In this document: in pieces, positions 41,052-53,512 of the stretch
Position numbering within the stretch: position 1 is the stretch's first letter
Layout of the letters: each line of letters starts with the position of its first letter
Source: Nocardioides sp. YIM 152315
GTDB lineage: Bacteria; Actinomycetota; Actinomycetes; Propionibacteriales; Nocardioidaceae
NCBI RefSeq assembly: GCF_029210375.1
Contig: NZ_JARGER010000038.1
Location: 186,001 to 250,000, forward strand
DNA length: 64,000 nucleotides
Direction: 5' to 3'
Program-made: the position numbers and the translations under genes
Notes under the pieces: generated by a model
Told to the model about the DNA's origin: nothing
Seen by the model: the letters and a program-made list of their open reading frames with translations, nothing else
Databases searched by the model: none

Positions 41052-42032
41052 ATGCCGACCGCGCTCATCACCGGGATCACCGGCCAGGACGGCCTCTACC
41101 TGGCCGAGCTCCTCCTCGAGAAGGGGTACGACGTCCACGGGCTGATCCGCGGTCAGAACAACCCGAAGCTCGACCTGGTGCGGCGCCTGCTGCCCGACGT
41201 ACGCCTCCACCACGGCGACCTGACCGACATGTCGAGCCTGATCCGGGCGCTGCGCGACGCCGACCCCGACGAGGTCTACAACCTCGGCGCGGTCTCGTTC
41301 GTCGCCTACTCCTGGGAGAACGCCGCGCTCACGACCGACGTGACCGCCAAGGGCGTGCTCAACATGCTCGAGGCCGTGCGCCTCCACGCCGGCGACGGTC
41401 CCGGAGCGGTCCGCTTCTACCAGGCCTCGAGCTCGGAGATGTTCGGCAAGGTCCAGGAGGTGCCGCAGCGCGAGTCGACGCTGCTGTGGCCGCGCTCGCC
41501 GTACGGCGTCAGCAAGGTCTTCGGGCACTACATGACGATCAACTACCGCGAGTCCTACGGCATGCACGCCTCCTCGGGCATCCTCTTCAACCACGAGTCG
41601 CCGCGGCGCGGCCCGGAGTTCGTCACCCGCAAGATCAGCGAGTCCGTCGCCCGCATCAGGCTCGGCCTCCAGGACGACGTCGTCCTCGGCAACCTGGATG
41701 CCCAGCGCGACTGGGGCTACGCCGGCGACTACGTCGAGGCGATGTGGCTGATGCTCCAGCAGCCCACGGCGGACGACTACGTCGTCGCGACCGGCGAGAC
41801 GCACTCGATCCGGGACTTCCTCGACGTCGCGTTCGGCCACGTGGGCATCGACGACTGGACGCCGTACGTGCGCCAGGACAAGCGCTTCATGCGGCCGGCC
41901 GAGGTCGACCAGCTCATCGGCGACGCGACCAAGGCACGCGAGGTGCTCGGGTGGAGGCCGAGGGTCTCCTTCGAGGAGCTGGTCGCGATGATGGTCGACG
42001 CCGACCTGCAGGCCACCCGGCAGGGCTGGTGA
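41052..42032 (+). CDS. GDP-mannose 4,6-dehydratase homologue
   Basis: 326 residues, extended [22 protein letters not shown] (NAD site), catalytic region SSSEMFGKVQE and YGVSKVFGHY, and the GMD-specific [16 protein letters not shown]. It converts GDP-mannose to GDP-4-keto-6-deoxymannose, precursor of GDP-fucose, GDP-rhamnose or GDP-perosamine. First of two adjacent homologues; CACAAT six bases before ATG suggests a leaderless start. A third homologue is at 49234. Confidence 0.85.
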   Translation: MPTALITGITGQDGLYLAELLLEKGYDVHGLIRGQNNPKLDLVRRLLPDVRLHHGDLTDMSSLIRALRDADPDEVYNLGAVSFVAYSWENAALTTDVTAKGVLNMLEAVRLHAGDGPGAVRFYQASSSEMFGKVQEVPQRESTLLWPRSPYGVSKVFGHYMTINYRESYGMHASSGILFNHESPRRGPEFVTRKISESVARIRLGLQDDVVLGNLDAQRDWGYAGDYVEAMWLMLQQPTADDYVVATGETHSIRDFLDVAFGHVGIDDWTPYVRQDKRFMRPAEVDQLIGDATKAREVLGWRPRVSFEELVAMMVDADLQATRQGW

Positions 42033-43003
42033 GCCCTGCCATGTCGAGAGGGCTACGCGCGTTCGTCACGGGCGCCAGCGGCCAGGACGGCAGCTACCTC
42101 ACCGAGCAGTTGCTCGCCGCGGGCGCGGAGGTCCACGCGCTGGCCACCCCCGACGAGCCGGTGCCCGCGGTCGACGGTGTCGAGGTGCACGTCGGCGACC
42201 TCCTCGACGTGGAGCGGGTGCGCGACCTGGTCACGCAGGTCGCGCCAGACGAGGTCTACAACCTCGCCGCGCTCAGCTCGGTCGCGCGCTCCTGGGAGCG
42301 GCCCGACGTGACCGCGCGGCTCAACGGCACCGCCGCGGCGGCACTGATGGAGTCGGCGTGGCAGCTCCAGCAGCGCACCGGCCGCGTGGTCCGCTTCGTC
42401 CAGGCGTCGAGCGCCGAGATCTTCGGTGAGCCCGACCGCGCGCCGCAGGACGAGCACACGCCGATCCGACCGCTCAACCCGTACGGCGCCGCCAAGTCGT
42501 TCGCGCACCTGTCGGCCCACGTCTACCGCCAGCGCGGCCTGCACGCGACCAGCGTGATCCTCTACAACCACGAGTCGCCGCGCCGTCCGCGCCAGTTCGT
42601 GACCCGCAAGATCACCTCGACGGTCGCGGAGATCGCCCTCGGACGCGCCGAGACGCTGACCCTCGGCAACCTCGACGCCCGTCGCGACTGGGGGTGGGCT
42701 CCCGACTACGTCGACGCGATGGTGCGTGCCGCACGGGCCGAGATGGCCAGCGACTTCGTGATCGCCACCGGCGTCGGCCACTCGGTGCGCGACTTCGCCG
42801 CCGCCGCGTTCAGCCACGCCGGCGTCACCGACTGGGAGGACCGGCTGCTGGTCGACGAGGCGTTCGTCCGCCCGGCCGACGCGACCGAGCTCGTCGGCGA
42901 CGCCTCGCGGGCGCGTCGCCTGCTCGACTGGGCGCCCACCGTGGCCTTCGAGGACCTGGTCGGCCGGATGGTCGACGCCGACCTCGGGTCACTCAGCGGC
43001 TGA
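42029..43003 (+). CDS. GDP-mannose dehydratase-like SDR
   Basis: 324 residues, similar to the upstream gene (FVTGASGQDGSYLTEQLL, SSAEIFGEP, YGAAKSFAHL, NHESPRRPRQFVTRKI, GNLDARRDWGWA). It may be a second GDP-mannose dehydratase or a GDP-4-keto-6-deoxymannose reductase/epimerase that completes the pathway; the sequence alone favours the dehydratase/RMD group. GTG 42029 overlaps the upstream stop (GTGA); ATG 42041 is the alternative. Ends in a gap with a two-hairpin element before convergent rfbA. Confidence 0.78.
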   Translation: MSPAMSRGLRAFVTGASGQDGSYLTEQLLAAGAEVHALATPDEPVPAVDGVEVHVGDLLDVERVRDLVTQVAPDEVYNLAALSSVARSWERPDVTARLNGTAAAALMESAWQLQQRTGRVVRFVQASSAEIFGEPDRAPQDEHTPIRPLNPYGAAKSFAHLSAHVYRQRGLHATSVILYNHESPRRPRQFVTRKITSTVAEIALGRAETLTLGNLDARRDWGWAPDYVDAMVRAARAEMASDFVIATGVGHSVRDFAAAAFSHAGVTDWEDRLLVDEAFVRPADATELVGDASRARRLLDWAPTVAFEDLVGRMVDADLGSLSG

Positions 43004-43023
43004 GGCGCCAACCCCCGCGCTCC

Positions 43024-43111
43024 TCTACTTCTCGGGCACTGCGGGCGCTTCTCGGGTGTTGCAACCGCCGAGAAGCGCGGGAATACCCGGTGCACCGGGT
43101 ATCCCGCGAGC
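43024..43111. repeat. Two-hairpin palindromic element, copy 2
   Basis: Hairpin CTTCTCGG (43048-43055)/CCGAGAAG (43068-43075) followed by a near-perfect 24-base palindrome at 43081-43104 (half-site GAATACCCGGTG). It corresponds to copy 1 at 12136-12222. Sited between convergent genes, where it could end transcription in both directions. Confidence 0.72.
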
Positions 43112-43119
43112 ACCCGACC

Positions 43120-46387
<3,268 letters not shown>

Positions 46388-46404
<17 letters not shown>

Positions 46405-46687
46405 GACCGGCGAGCGCCGGGCGCACGTCGGCGAGGTAGACGAACGCCGCGATCGTGAAGACCAGGTTGAGCAGGTTGATCACGCCCGGGAAGAGGAACT
46501 GCACGAGCACGCCCAGCCCGAGGATGATCGTCCAGGCCGGCTTGGTGAGCTTGCCCGCCGCCGTGTAGTGCTCGGTCGACCACATCAGCGAGTTGACGAA
46601 GGCGAAGACCTTCACCGCGAGCAACACCAGGTAGACGACGAGCATCACGCCCATCTGCAGGTCCAGCACGGTCGTCATCACGGGCAC
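46388..46687 (-). CDS. DUF2516 membrane protein
   Basis: 99 residues with three hydrophobic segments (GVMLVVYLVLLAVKVFAFV, AWTIILGLGVLVQFLF, INLLNLVFTIAAFVYLADV), the DUF2516 layout. GTG 46687 is preferred because TAGGCT lies six bases upstream; ATG 46678 is the alternative. It follows the HbhA-like and XRE genes, the same order as mycobacterial Rv0474-Rv0475-Rv0476. Function unknown. Confidence 0.75.
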
Positions 46688-46728
46688 AGCCTACGTGGCC
46701 CGACGGTGGTCGAGCAGCGGCGGATCGG

Positions 46729-47319
46729 TCAGTCGCCGACCTTCGCGGTGGCGTCGGTGGTGGCCCGTGCGGCGCTGGAGGCGGTCTTCTTCGCCGCGGT
46801 GCCGGTCGCCTTGGCGCTGCGCTTCGGGGCGGCCGAGGACTTCTTGGCGGTCGAGGTGGTCTTCCTGGTCGACGACTTCGTGGACTTCGCGGACTTCGTG
46901 GCCTGCGTCTTCGTGGTCTTCGCCTTCGCCGTCGTGGTCCGGGCGGCGGTCGCGGTCGCCCGGGTCGCCTCCTGGGTGCGGATCCGGCCGACCAGGACCT
47001 CACCGCGCTTGGCGAGGTCGGCGTACACCGCGTTCACCGTGGCGGGGAGGCCGGCGGCCTCGGCCTGCAGGCCGGCGACCCGCTTCTCGATCGACTCGCG
47101 CCGGGCCTGGGCGTCCCTGGACAGCGCGTCGCGCAGCGACTTCGGCTCGAGGTCGAGGTCGGCGAACCGCTTCTGCACGTCGGCGACCGCGTCGCGGACG
47201 TAGCCCACGACGATGTCGGTCGCGCCGACGCCGGCGTACAGGGGTCGCGCGACCTCGGGCGGGAGCTCGGCCAGGTCGAAGGTGGACAGGTCGAAGGTGG
47301 GCAGCTCGAACTTGGGCAT
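46729..47319 (-). CDS. HbhA-like protein with lysine/alanine/threonine-rich tail
   Basis: 196 residues. An N-terminal helical coiled-coil region (PLYAGVGATDIVVGYVRDAV, RRESIEKRVAGLQAEAAG) leads to a repetitive basic tail of about 80 residues rich in Lys, Thr, Ala and Ser (AKTTKTQATKSAKSTKSS). This matches the heparin-binding haemagglutinin type of actinobacteria, in which the basic tail binds anionic polymers and the coiled coil is tied to the envelope. In a free-living strain it may bind acidic surface glycan or nucleic acid. Downstream of an XRE regulator. Confidence 0.8.
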   Translation of the reverse strand: MPKFELPTFDLSTFDLAELPPEVARPLYAGVGATDIVVGYVRDAVADVQKRFADLDLEPKSLRDALSRDAQARRESIEKRVAGLQAEAAGLPATVNAVYADLAKRGEVLVGRIRTQEATRATATAARTTTAKAKTTKTQATKSAKSTKSSTRKTTSTAKKSSAAPKRSAKATGTAAKKTASSAARATTDATAKVGD

Positions 47320-47322
47320 GGG

Positions 47323-47697
47323 TTACTCCTTCGGTTGGGTCGTCCCGTTGAGGGCGAGGAACGACGCGTAGACGTCGAGCAGCGACTGCTTCTGTCGCTC
47401 GGTCAGCGCGGAGTCCGCGAGGATGGCGAGCTCGACGGAGCCGCCGACTCCCTCCTCGGGGCTGACGATCCCCGCGCGCACGTAGAGCTGCTCGGCGGAG
47501 ATGCGCAGCGCCTTGGCCAGCTGCTGCAGCACCTGGGCGGACGGCCGGCGGAGTCCGCGCTCGATCTGGCTGAGGTAGGGGTTGGAGACGCCGGCCTGCT
47601 CCGCGAGCTGCCGCAACGACAGGTGGGCGCTCTCGCGCTGCTGTCGCAGGTAGTCGCCGAGGGTCTCGACGGTCTTCCCGACCTTTCCCTTCGCCAT
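47323..47697 (-). CDS. XRE-family regulator (Rv0474-type)
   Basis: 124 residues. HTH: LGDYLRQQRESAHLSLRQLAEQAGVSNPYLSQIERG in its usual order, followed by RPSAQVLQQLAKALRISAEQLYVRAGI. C-terminal segment ILADSALTERQKQSLLDVYASF is also typical of this regulator next to hbhA. ATG 47697 is preceded by GGAGGG. The promoter region has the direct repeat GTGCTTGC-AAA-GTGCTTGC (minus strand, about 47722-47740), a possible operator. Three bases separate it from the HbhA-like gene. Confidence 0.88.
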   Translation of the reverse strand: MAKGKVGKTVETLGDYLRQQRESAHLSLRQLAEQAGVSNPYLSQIERGLRRPSAQVLQQLAKALRISAEQLYVRAGIVSPEEGVGGSVELAILADSALTERQKQSLLDVYASFLALNGTTQPKE

Positions 47698-47833
47698 GCC
47701 CTCCACTGTGCTAGCAGCAGCAAGCACTTTGCAAGCACAGCGGGTGTGAGCCCGTCCACACGCCGCCCGCCGCGCGGCGACGGGAGGGCCGACGCGGGTG
47801 GGTGGATCACGGAAGCCGCCTACGATCGGAGTC

Positions 47834-49069
47834 GTGCAGCAGCTGACGTGCGCGACGCGGGACTACGCGTGGGGATCCCCGACCCTGATCCCCCGCTTCC
47901 TCGACCTGCCCGCGGACGGACGGCCGCAGGCCGAGCTCTGGGTGGGCGCCCACCCGGGCGCGCCGTCCCGTCTGCCCGACGGCACCCGGCTCGACGAGCA
48001 CATCGGCGCGTACGCCGAGGACACGCTCGGTGCGCGCACCCTGGACATCTTCGGTCCGCGACTGCCCTACCTCGTGAAGGCCCTCGCCGCCGCCGAGCCG
48101 CTGTCGCTCCAGGTCCACCCGACGACCGAGCGGGCGCGCATCGGCTACGACCTCGAGGACCAGGCCGGCATCCCGATCGGCGCCCCCGAGCGCAGCTACC
48201 AGGACCGGTTCCACAAGCCCGAGATGCTCGTCGCGATCACGCGCTTCGAGGGCATGGCCGGCTTCCGGGACGTCGAGAAGACGATCCGCATCCTGCGTCT
48301 GCTCGAGCACCCGTGGGCCGACCGCGTCGCCAAGGAGCTGGGCGCGGCGCCGCCGTTCCAGGCCCTGCACCGCGTCGTCGGCGAGATCCTCGACCAGCGC
48401 GGCGACCCGTTGCGTCGCCTGGTCGCCGAGATCGCGGCGGCGGCGACGGCGGCCGAGCGCCGCGGTCACCAGAGCAACCGCATCTCCGGTCGGATCTACC
48501 TCGATCGCTCCAGCGTGGAGCGAGAGAGCACTCGACTCTTCGCCCAGACCGCGGTGCTCGCGGAGCAGTACCCCGAGGACCCCGGCGTGCTCGTGACGCT
48601 GCTCCTCAACCACGTCGTGCTCTCGCCCGGAGAGGCGATGTTCCTCGACGCGGGCGTCGTGCACGCCTACAGCTCGGGCTTCGGGGTCGAGATCATGGCG
48701 GCCTCCGACAACGTCGTCCGGGCGGGCCTGACCCCCAAGCACGTCGACGTCCCCGAGCTGCTGCACATCGCGAACTTCACGCCGATCCCCGCTCCGATCT
48801 GGGAGCCGACGACGGTCAGCGCCAGCACGCTCCGCTACGAGCCGCCGGTGGCCGAGTTCGCGCTGACGATCACGCGCGCCCCCGAGGCGCGCCTGCCCGG
48901 CGAGGGCCCCCGTACGCTGCTCTGCCTCGACGGCGAGGTCGAGGTGGTCGGCGCGACCGTTCGCCTCGGGCTCCGCAAGGGTCAGGCGCTCTTCGTCCCG
49001 CACGCCGACGGCGCGGTGGAGCTCGGCGGCGACGGCACCGTCGCGATCGCGAGCGTCCCCGCAGGCTGA
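47834..49069 (+). CDS. manA: Mannose-6-phosphate isomerase, class I
   Basis: 411 residues, cupin-type zinc enzyme. YAWGSPTLIPRFL, the zinc site LSLQVHP, QDRFHKPEMLVAI and DAGVVHAYSSGFGVEIMAASDNVVRAG split across cupin strands are characteristic. It interconverts fructose 6-phosphate and mannose 6-phosphate, entry to GDP-mannose for the three dehydratase homologues nearby. GTG 47834 has TACGAT seven bases upstream (leaderless). The stop codon's last base is the first base of repeat element B. Confidence 0.92.
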   Translation: MQQLTCATRDYAWGSPTLIPRFLDLPADGRPQAELWVGAHPGAPSRLPDGTRLDEHIGAYAEDTLGARTLDIFGPRLPYLVKALAAAEPLSLQVHPTTERARIGYDLEDQAGIPIGAPERSYQDRFHKPEMLVAITRFEGMAGFRDVEKTIRILRLLEHPWADRVAKELGAAPPFQALHRVVGEILDQRGDPLRRLVAEIAAAATAAERRGHQSNRISGRIYLDRSSVERESTRLFAQTAVLAEQYPEDPGVLVTLLLNHVVLSPGEAMFLDAGVVHAYSSGFGVEIMAASDNVVRAGLTPKHVDVPELLHIANFTPIPAPIWEPTTVSASTLRYEPPVAEFALTITRAPEARLPGEGPRTLLCLDGEVEVVGATVRLGLRKGQALFVPHADGAVELGGDGTVAIASVPAG

Positions 49070-49230
49070 GACGACTCATTCCAAGGGCTCGCGCGCTGCG
49101 CGACGCCCAGCATCCGCGCTGGCTGCGTTGCGGTCGCTCGCAGGACGGGCAGGTACGACGTCGCTCCCGCGCCTTGCCAGCGCGGCGCTGAGCGCCGCTC
49201 GCCGGCACGATCCCTTGGAACAACTCGTCT
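49069..49230. repeat. 162-bp structured element, copy B
   Basis: Same length as copy A (35520-35681) with 157 of 162 bases identical. It fills the gap between the convergent manA and GDP-mannose dehydratase stops almost exactly (three bases remain on the right). Inverted-repeat ends and inner hairpins as in copy A. Confidence 0.8.
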
Positions 49231-49233
49231 GAG

Positions 49234-50262
49234 TCAGGAGCTCGGCGGCCAGTCGCGCGGGCGATCGACCCAGTGAGCGCCCTCGTGCTCCACGGCCTCG
49301 ACGTCCGCGTCGACCATGATCCGCACCAGCTCCTCGGTGTGCACCGTGGGCCGCCAGCCGAGCTCGCGCTCGGCGCGGCCGGCGTCGCCGATCAGCTCGC
49401 CGGACTCCGTGGGGCGCAGGTAGCGCTCGTCGAGGCGCACGTGCTTCTCCCAGTCGAGCCCCGCGTGCTCGAACGCCGTGACCACGAAGTCGCGCACCGA
49501 GAAGCTGCGGCCGGTGGCCAGCACGTAGTCGCGCGGCGCGTCGGTCTGGAGCATGCGCCACATGCCCTCGACGTACTCCGGCGCGTAGCCCCAGTCGCGC
49601 ACCGCGTCGAGGTTGCCCATGTAGAGGTAGTCGGTGAGGCCGGCCTGGATGCGCGCGACGGCGCGGCTGATCTTCCGGGTCACGAAGGTCTCCCCGCGGC
49701 GGGGCGACTCGTGGTTGAAGAGGATGCCGCTGACGGCGTACATGCCGTAGCCCTCGCGGTAGGTGGCCGTCGCCCAGTGGGCGTAGAGCTTCGCGGCGCC
49801 GTACGGCGACAGCGGCCGGCAGATCGTGTCCTCGTGCTGGGGCGGCGGCGCGACGCCGAACATGGCCGAGCTGGAGGCCTGGTAGAAGCGGCAGTCGAGG
49901 TCGGCGGTGCGGATCGCCTCGAGCAGCCGCACGACGCCGAGGCCGACGGTGTCGCCGGTGTACTCGGGCTCGTCGAAGCTGACGGCGACGTGCGACTGGC
50001 CGGCGAGGTTGTAGACCTCGTCGGGCTGGATCTGGCGCAGCAGCCGGGTCAGCCGCGACTCGTCGGTGAGGTCGGCGTAGTGCAGGAAGAGCCGGGTCTC
50101 CGGGTCGCGGGGGTCCCGGTAGAGGTGCTCGATGCGCGACCCGTTGAAGGTCGACGAGCGCCGGCGGAGGCCGTGCACCTCGTAGCCCTTCGCGAGCAGG
50201 AGCTCGGCCAGGTAGGAGCCGTCCTGCCCGGTGATCCCCGTGATCAGTGCCCGTCGCGTCAC
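49234..50262 (-). CDS. gmd: GDP-mannose 4,6-dehydratase
   Basis: 342 residues and the closest of the three homologues to canonical Gmd: [28 protein letters not shown] in order, [68 protein letters not shown]. Makes GDP-4-keto-6-deoxymannose. GTG 50262 is preferred to the upstream TTG. No reductase partner is adjacent; the genes at 41052-43003 may supply it. Twelve bases after the asparaginase gene, so probably co-transcribed with it. Confidence 0.9.
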   Translation of the reverse strand: MTRRALITGITGQDGSYLAELLLAKGYEVHGLRRRSSTFNGSRIEHLYRDPRDPETRLFLHYADLTDESRLTRLLRQIQPDEVYNLAGQSHVAVSFDEPEYTGDTVGLGVVRLLEAIRTADLDCRFYQASSSAMFGVAPPPQHEDTICRPLSPYGAAKLYAHWATATYREGYGMYAVSGILFNHESPRRGETFVTRKISRAVARIQAGLTDYLYMGNLDAVRDWGYAPEYVEGMWRMLQTDAPRDYVLATGRSFSVRDFVVTAFEHAGLDWEKHVRLDERYLRPTESGELIGDAGRAERELGWRPTVHTEELVRIMVDADVEAVEHEGAHWVDRPRDWPPSS

Positions 50263-50274
50263 GCGCAAAGCGTG

Positions 50275-51213
50275 TCACACCAGGGCGCGGATCTCCCCGA
50301 CCTCGCGACCGCCGCCCAGCAGCGGGACATGCCCCACGCGTCGCAGCTCCTCGCCGTCCACCCCCGATCGCCGCAGCGCGGCCGCGAGGACCACCGGCCA
50401 GGCGCGCATGGCGCCGTCGTCCACCTTGAGCGCGAAGGCCCGCCCGTCGTCGAGCGCGAGCGCGAAGCACGCCTCGGCTCCCATCTTGCCGATCGCGCCG
50501 GGGATCGCTCCCAGGAGCGCGCGCTCGTCGCGGCGGGTGCCGGAGACCCACTCGGGGTGCCGGCGGATCGCGTCGGCAACCAGCCGCTCCGGCCCCTCCT
50601 GGGCGACCGCCAGCTGGCGGAACGCCCGCGCGAGGCCGGTCAGCGAGGCCGAGAGGAGCGGCGCCCCGCAGCCGTCGACGGCGACAGCGGCAGGCTCGCC
50701 GGTGAGCTCCTCGTACGTCGCGCGGCTCGCTCGCTGCAGCGGATGGTCCGGGTCGAGGTAGGTCGCGAGGTCCCAGTCGTTGCGGGCGCAGGTGACGAGC
50801 ATCGCGGCGTGCTTGCCCGAGCAGTTCATCTGCAACGGCGTCCTGTCACCGCCAGCGCGCAGCACGGCGTCCCGCTCGACGTCGTCCAGCGGGAAGTCGG
50901 GCGGCGTCTGCAGCAGGCGCTCGTCCAGGTCGGCGGTGGCGAGGATGCGGCGCACGCCGTCGAGGTGGAAGGGCTCGCCCGAGTGCGAGGCGCAGGCGAG
51001 CGCAAGCAGCTCCGGCGGCAGGTCGAGGCCGAGCCGCACCATCGCGAGCGCCTGGACCGGCTTGTTGCACGATCGAGGCAGGAGGGGCCGGTCGACGTCG
51101 CCGATCGCCCAGTCGACCCGTCCGTCGGCGTCGAGGGCGGTCACGGAGCCGTAGTGGTGCCCCTCGACGATTCCGGATCGGACGAGCTCGGCCACGACGG
51201 CGGGGTTAGACAT
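50275..51213 (-). CDS. L-asparaginase II family protein
   Basis: 312 residues. Landmarks of the AnsA-II/thermolabile type (not type I): SGIVEGHHYGSVTALDADG, CNKPVQALAMV, ACASHSGEPFHLDGVRRIL, MNCSGKHAAMLVTC, VDGCGAPLLSASLTGLARAF. It hydrolyses asparagine to aspartate and ammonia in the cytoplasm. TTAAT lies about eight bases before the ATG. Divergent from cysC across about 40 bases. Confidence 0.88.
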   Translation of the reverse strand: MSNPAVVAELVRSGIVEGHHYGSVTALDADGRVDWAIGDVDRPLLPRSCNKPVQALAMVRLGLDLPPELLALACASHSGEPFHLDGVRRILATADLDERLLQTPPDFPLDDVERDAVLRAGGDRTPLQMNCSGKHAAMLVTCARNDWDLATYLDPDHPLQRASRATYEELTGEPAAVAVDGCGAPLLSASLTGLARAFRQLAVAQEGPERLVADAIRRHPEWVSGTRRDERALLGAIPGAIGKMGAEACFALALDDGRAFALKVDDGAMRAWPVVLAAALRRSGVDGEELRRVGHVPLLGGGREVGEIRALV

Positions 51214-51254
51214 GGGTGCACATTAACTTCACTGGAAATGGCAGGATTGCCGCC

Positions 51255-52508
51255 GTGCCGCCCTCCGTCCCGCAGTACTGCCCCCTGCCCCGGGAGCTCG
51301 ACGACCTCGAGCTGCTGACGGTCGGCGCCCTCGCCCCGACGGCGGCCTTCGGCGAGGCCGGCAGCCCCGTCACGCTGACGCTCCCGGGCGACGTCGCGAC
51401 CGCCGCGACGGAGGCGGGCGCGGTCGAGCTCGTCGACCCCGAGGGGCTGCCACTCGCCCGGGTCGCCGTGCCCGGCGGCGAGGTGACCCCGCTGACCCAC
51501 GCGCAGTACGGCCCCTTCCGGCGCCTCCACCTCTCGCCGGCGCAGGTCCGCGAGCGGTACGCCGGCCGCACGGTCGTCCCGGTCGTCGACGCCCTCACCG
51601 AGGCCGAGATCGAGGTCGTCGGCACGACCGGCCCGGTGCTGCTCCTCGCCCTGGTCGGGCACGGGACGCCCGAGCTGTCCCCCACCGGCCTGATCCGCGC
51701 GACGCTGGCGGCCGCCGACCTGATGCCCGACGCCGTGGTCGTGGCGGTCCCGCTGGCCTCGCACGGCGACCCCGAGGTCGACCACGCGCTCGGCCTCCAG
51801 GTCGTGGCCAACTACGCCGGTCCCGACCCGGTCATCGGCGTGCCCGACTCCGACTCCTCCTCGCCGCCGGCGATCCAGGCGATCGTCGACCGGGAGCGCC
51901 CGGACCCGGCCGAGCAGGGTCTCGTGCTCTTCTTCACCGGTCTCTCGGGCAGCGGCAAGTCCACGCTCGCCCGGGCGCTGATGGACCGGATCCTCGAGCA
52001 GGGCGTCCGCAGCGTCACGAGCCTCGACGGCGACGTCGTACGCCGCCACCTCACGGCCGGCCTGACCTTCTCCAAGACCGACCGCGAGACCAACATCCGC
52101 CGGATCGGCTGGGTCGCCGCCGAGATCTCCCGGCACGGCGGCCTCGCGGTGTGCAGCCCGATCGCGCCGTTCGACGAGACCCGCCAGCAGGTGCGGGCGA
52201 TGGTCGAGGACGCCGGCGGTGCGTTCTTCCTCGTCCACGTCGCCACGCCGCTGGAGGAGTGCGAGCGCCGCGACCGCAAGGGCCTCTACGCGAAGGCGCG
52301 CCGCGGCGAGATCCCCGAGTTCACCGGCATCTCCTCTCCCTACGAGGAGCCGGAGGACGCCGACGTCCGCGTCGACACCACCGGCCGCACCATCGACGAC
52401 GCGCTCGACGACGTCGTCGCCGCCCTCGCCCGGACCGGCCACCTCGACCTCGCCGGCGCCGGTGACGCGACCACCGCGGCCCCCGGCCCCCGGAGGACGA
52501 ACGTATGA
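51255..52508 (+). CDS. cysC: Adenylylsulfate kinase with N-terminal ATP-sulfurylase-like domain
   Basis: 417 residues. The C-terminal part (about 225-400) is a canonical APS kinase: P-loop FFTGLSGSGKSTLARAL, SLDGDVVRRHL, the APS-site FSKTDRETNIRRIGWVA, and KGLYAKARRGEIPEFTGI. The N-terminal 220 residues contain PFRRLHLSPAQVRERYAG and resemble the PUA-like portion of ATP sulfurylase, without its catalytic HxxH motif. It phosphorylates APS to PAPS, donor for the sulfotransferases. GTG 51255 is inferred; an earlier in-frame GTG at 51216 would almost abut the divergent gene. Overlaps the permease gene (ATGA). Confidence 0.88.
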   Translation: MPPSVPQYCPLPRELDDLELLTVGALAPTAAFGEAGSPVTLTLPGDVATAATEAGAVELVDPEGLPLARVAVPGGEVTPLTHAQYGPFRRLHLSPAQVRERYAGRTVVPVVDALTEAEIEVVGTTGPVLLLALVGHGTPELSPTGLIRATLAAADLMPDAVVVAVPLASHGDPEVDHALGLQVVANYAGPDPVIGVPDSDSSSPPAIQAIVDRERPDPAEQGLVLFFTGLSGSGKSTLARALMDRILEQGVRSVTSLDGDVVRRHLTAGLTFSKTDRETNIRRIGWVAAEISRHGGLAVCSPIAPFDETRQQVRAMVEDAGGAFFLVHVATPLEECERRDRKGLYAKARRGEIPEFTGISSPYEEPEDADVRVDTTGRTIDDALDDVVAALARTGHLDLAGAGDATTAAPGPRRTNV

Positions 52509-53512
52509 ACGACCTCATCGCCGACGGCTTCTTCGGCATCCTGATCGCCGGCTTCGTGGTCGGCATCGTCGTCGGCCTGACCGGCATGGGCGGCGGCGCC
52601 CTGATGACGCCGGCCCTGATCTTCCTCGGCGTCGGCGACGCCGCGACCGTGGTGACCGCGGACCTGACCGCCGCCGCCGTCTACAAGACCGGCGGGGCGG
52701 CGGTGCACGCCAAGGAGGGGTCCCCGAACTTCACGCTCGCCCGCTGGCTCATCATCGGCTCGGTCCCGATGGCGCTGCTCGGGCCGTGGATCATCCACCG
52801 GATCGCCGGCGACGAACCGGAGTCGCTCGACAACCTGCTCAAGGTCTGCATCGGCTTCGCCCTGCTCTTCGCGGCGTCGACGTACGCCCTGCGCCTCTAC
52901 ATCAACCTGCGGCGCGTCCGTGGCGGCGCGGCCGACGCCGACCCCGACCCCCGCATCCGGCCGCTCCCGACCCTGCTGGTCGGCGCCCTGGGCGGCCTGC
53001 TCGTCGGCGTGACCAGCGTCGGCTCCGGCTCGGTCATCATGATCGCGCTGCTGATGCTCTACCCCGGCCTCTCCGCGGTGAAGCTGGTCGGCACCGACCT
53101 GGTGCAGGCCGTGCCGCTGGTGCTCGCCGCCGCGATCTCCAACATCGTGATCAACGGCCTGGACTGGTCGATCCTGATCCCGCTCGTGCTCGGCTCCGTG
53201 CCGGGCACGATCATCGGCAGCCGCATCGCCCCACGGGTGCCGCAGTCGATCATCCGGCGCGGCATCGTGATCGTGCTGACGATGTCGGGCGTCGCACTGC
53301 TCGACAAGTCGGGCTGGGCGCCGCTCGGCGAGGACGAGACCCACCCGGTCCTCATCGCGCTGGTCGGTCTCGCGATGCTGGTGCTCGTGCCCTTGATCTG
53401 GGGCCTGATCCGCAAGACCCAGGGGTTGCCGATGTTCGGCGCACCGACCGTCACCGAGCTCGACAACGTCGAGTACGGCGCCCGGGGCGCACCGACTCAG
53501 TCGCGGCCGTAG
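52505..53512 (+). CDS. TauE/SafE-family permease (sulfite/anion exporter type)
   Basis: 335 residues with eight to nine membrane helices in two repeats, each with the TauE signature ([19 protein letters not shown] and [20 protein letters not shown]). The family moves sulfite, sulfoacetate or other sulfur anions. Its overlap with cysC suggests a role in sulfate assimilation, perhaps as importer or as an exit for excess sulfite. The 3' end overlaps the convergent ugd gene by 16 bases. Confidence 0.85.
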   Translation: MNDLIADGFFGILIAGFVVGIVVGLTGMGGGALMTPALIFLGVGDAATVVTADLTAAAVYKTGGAAVHAKEGSPNFTLARWLIIGSVPMALLGPWIIHRIAGDEPESLDNLLKVCIGFALLFAASTYALRLYINLRRVRGGAADADPDPRIRPLPTLLVGALGGLLVGVTSVGSGSVIMIALLMLYPGLSAVKLVGTDLVQAVPLVLAAAISNIVINGLDWSILIPLVLGSVPGTIIGSRIAPRVPQSIIRRGIVIVLTMSGVALLDKSGWAPLGEDETHPVLIALVGLAMLVLVPLIWGLIRKTQGLPMFGAPTVTELDNVEYGARGAPTQSRP

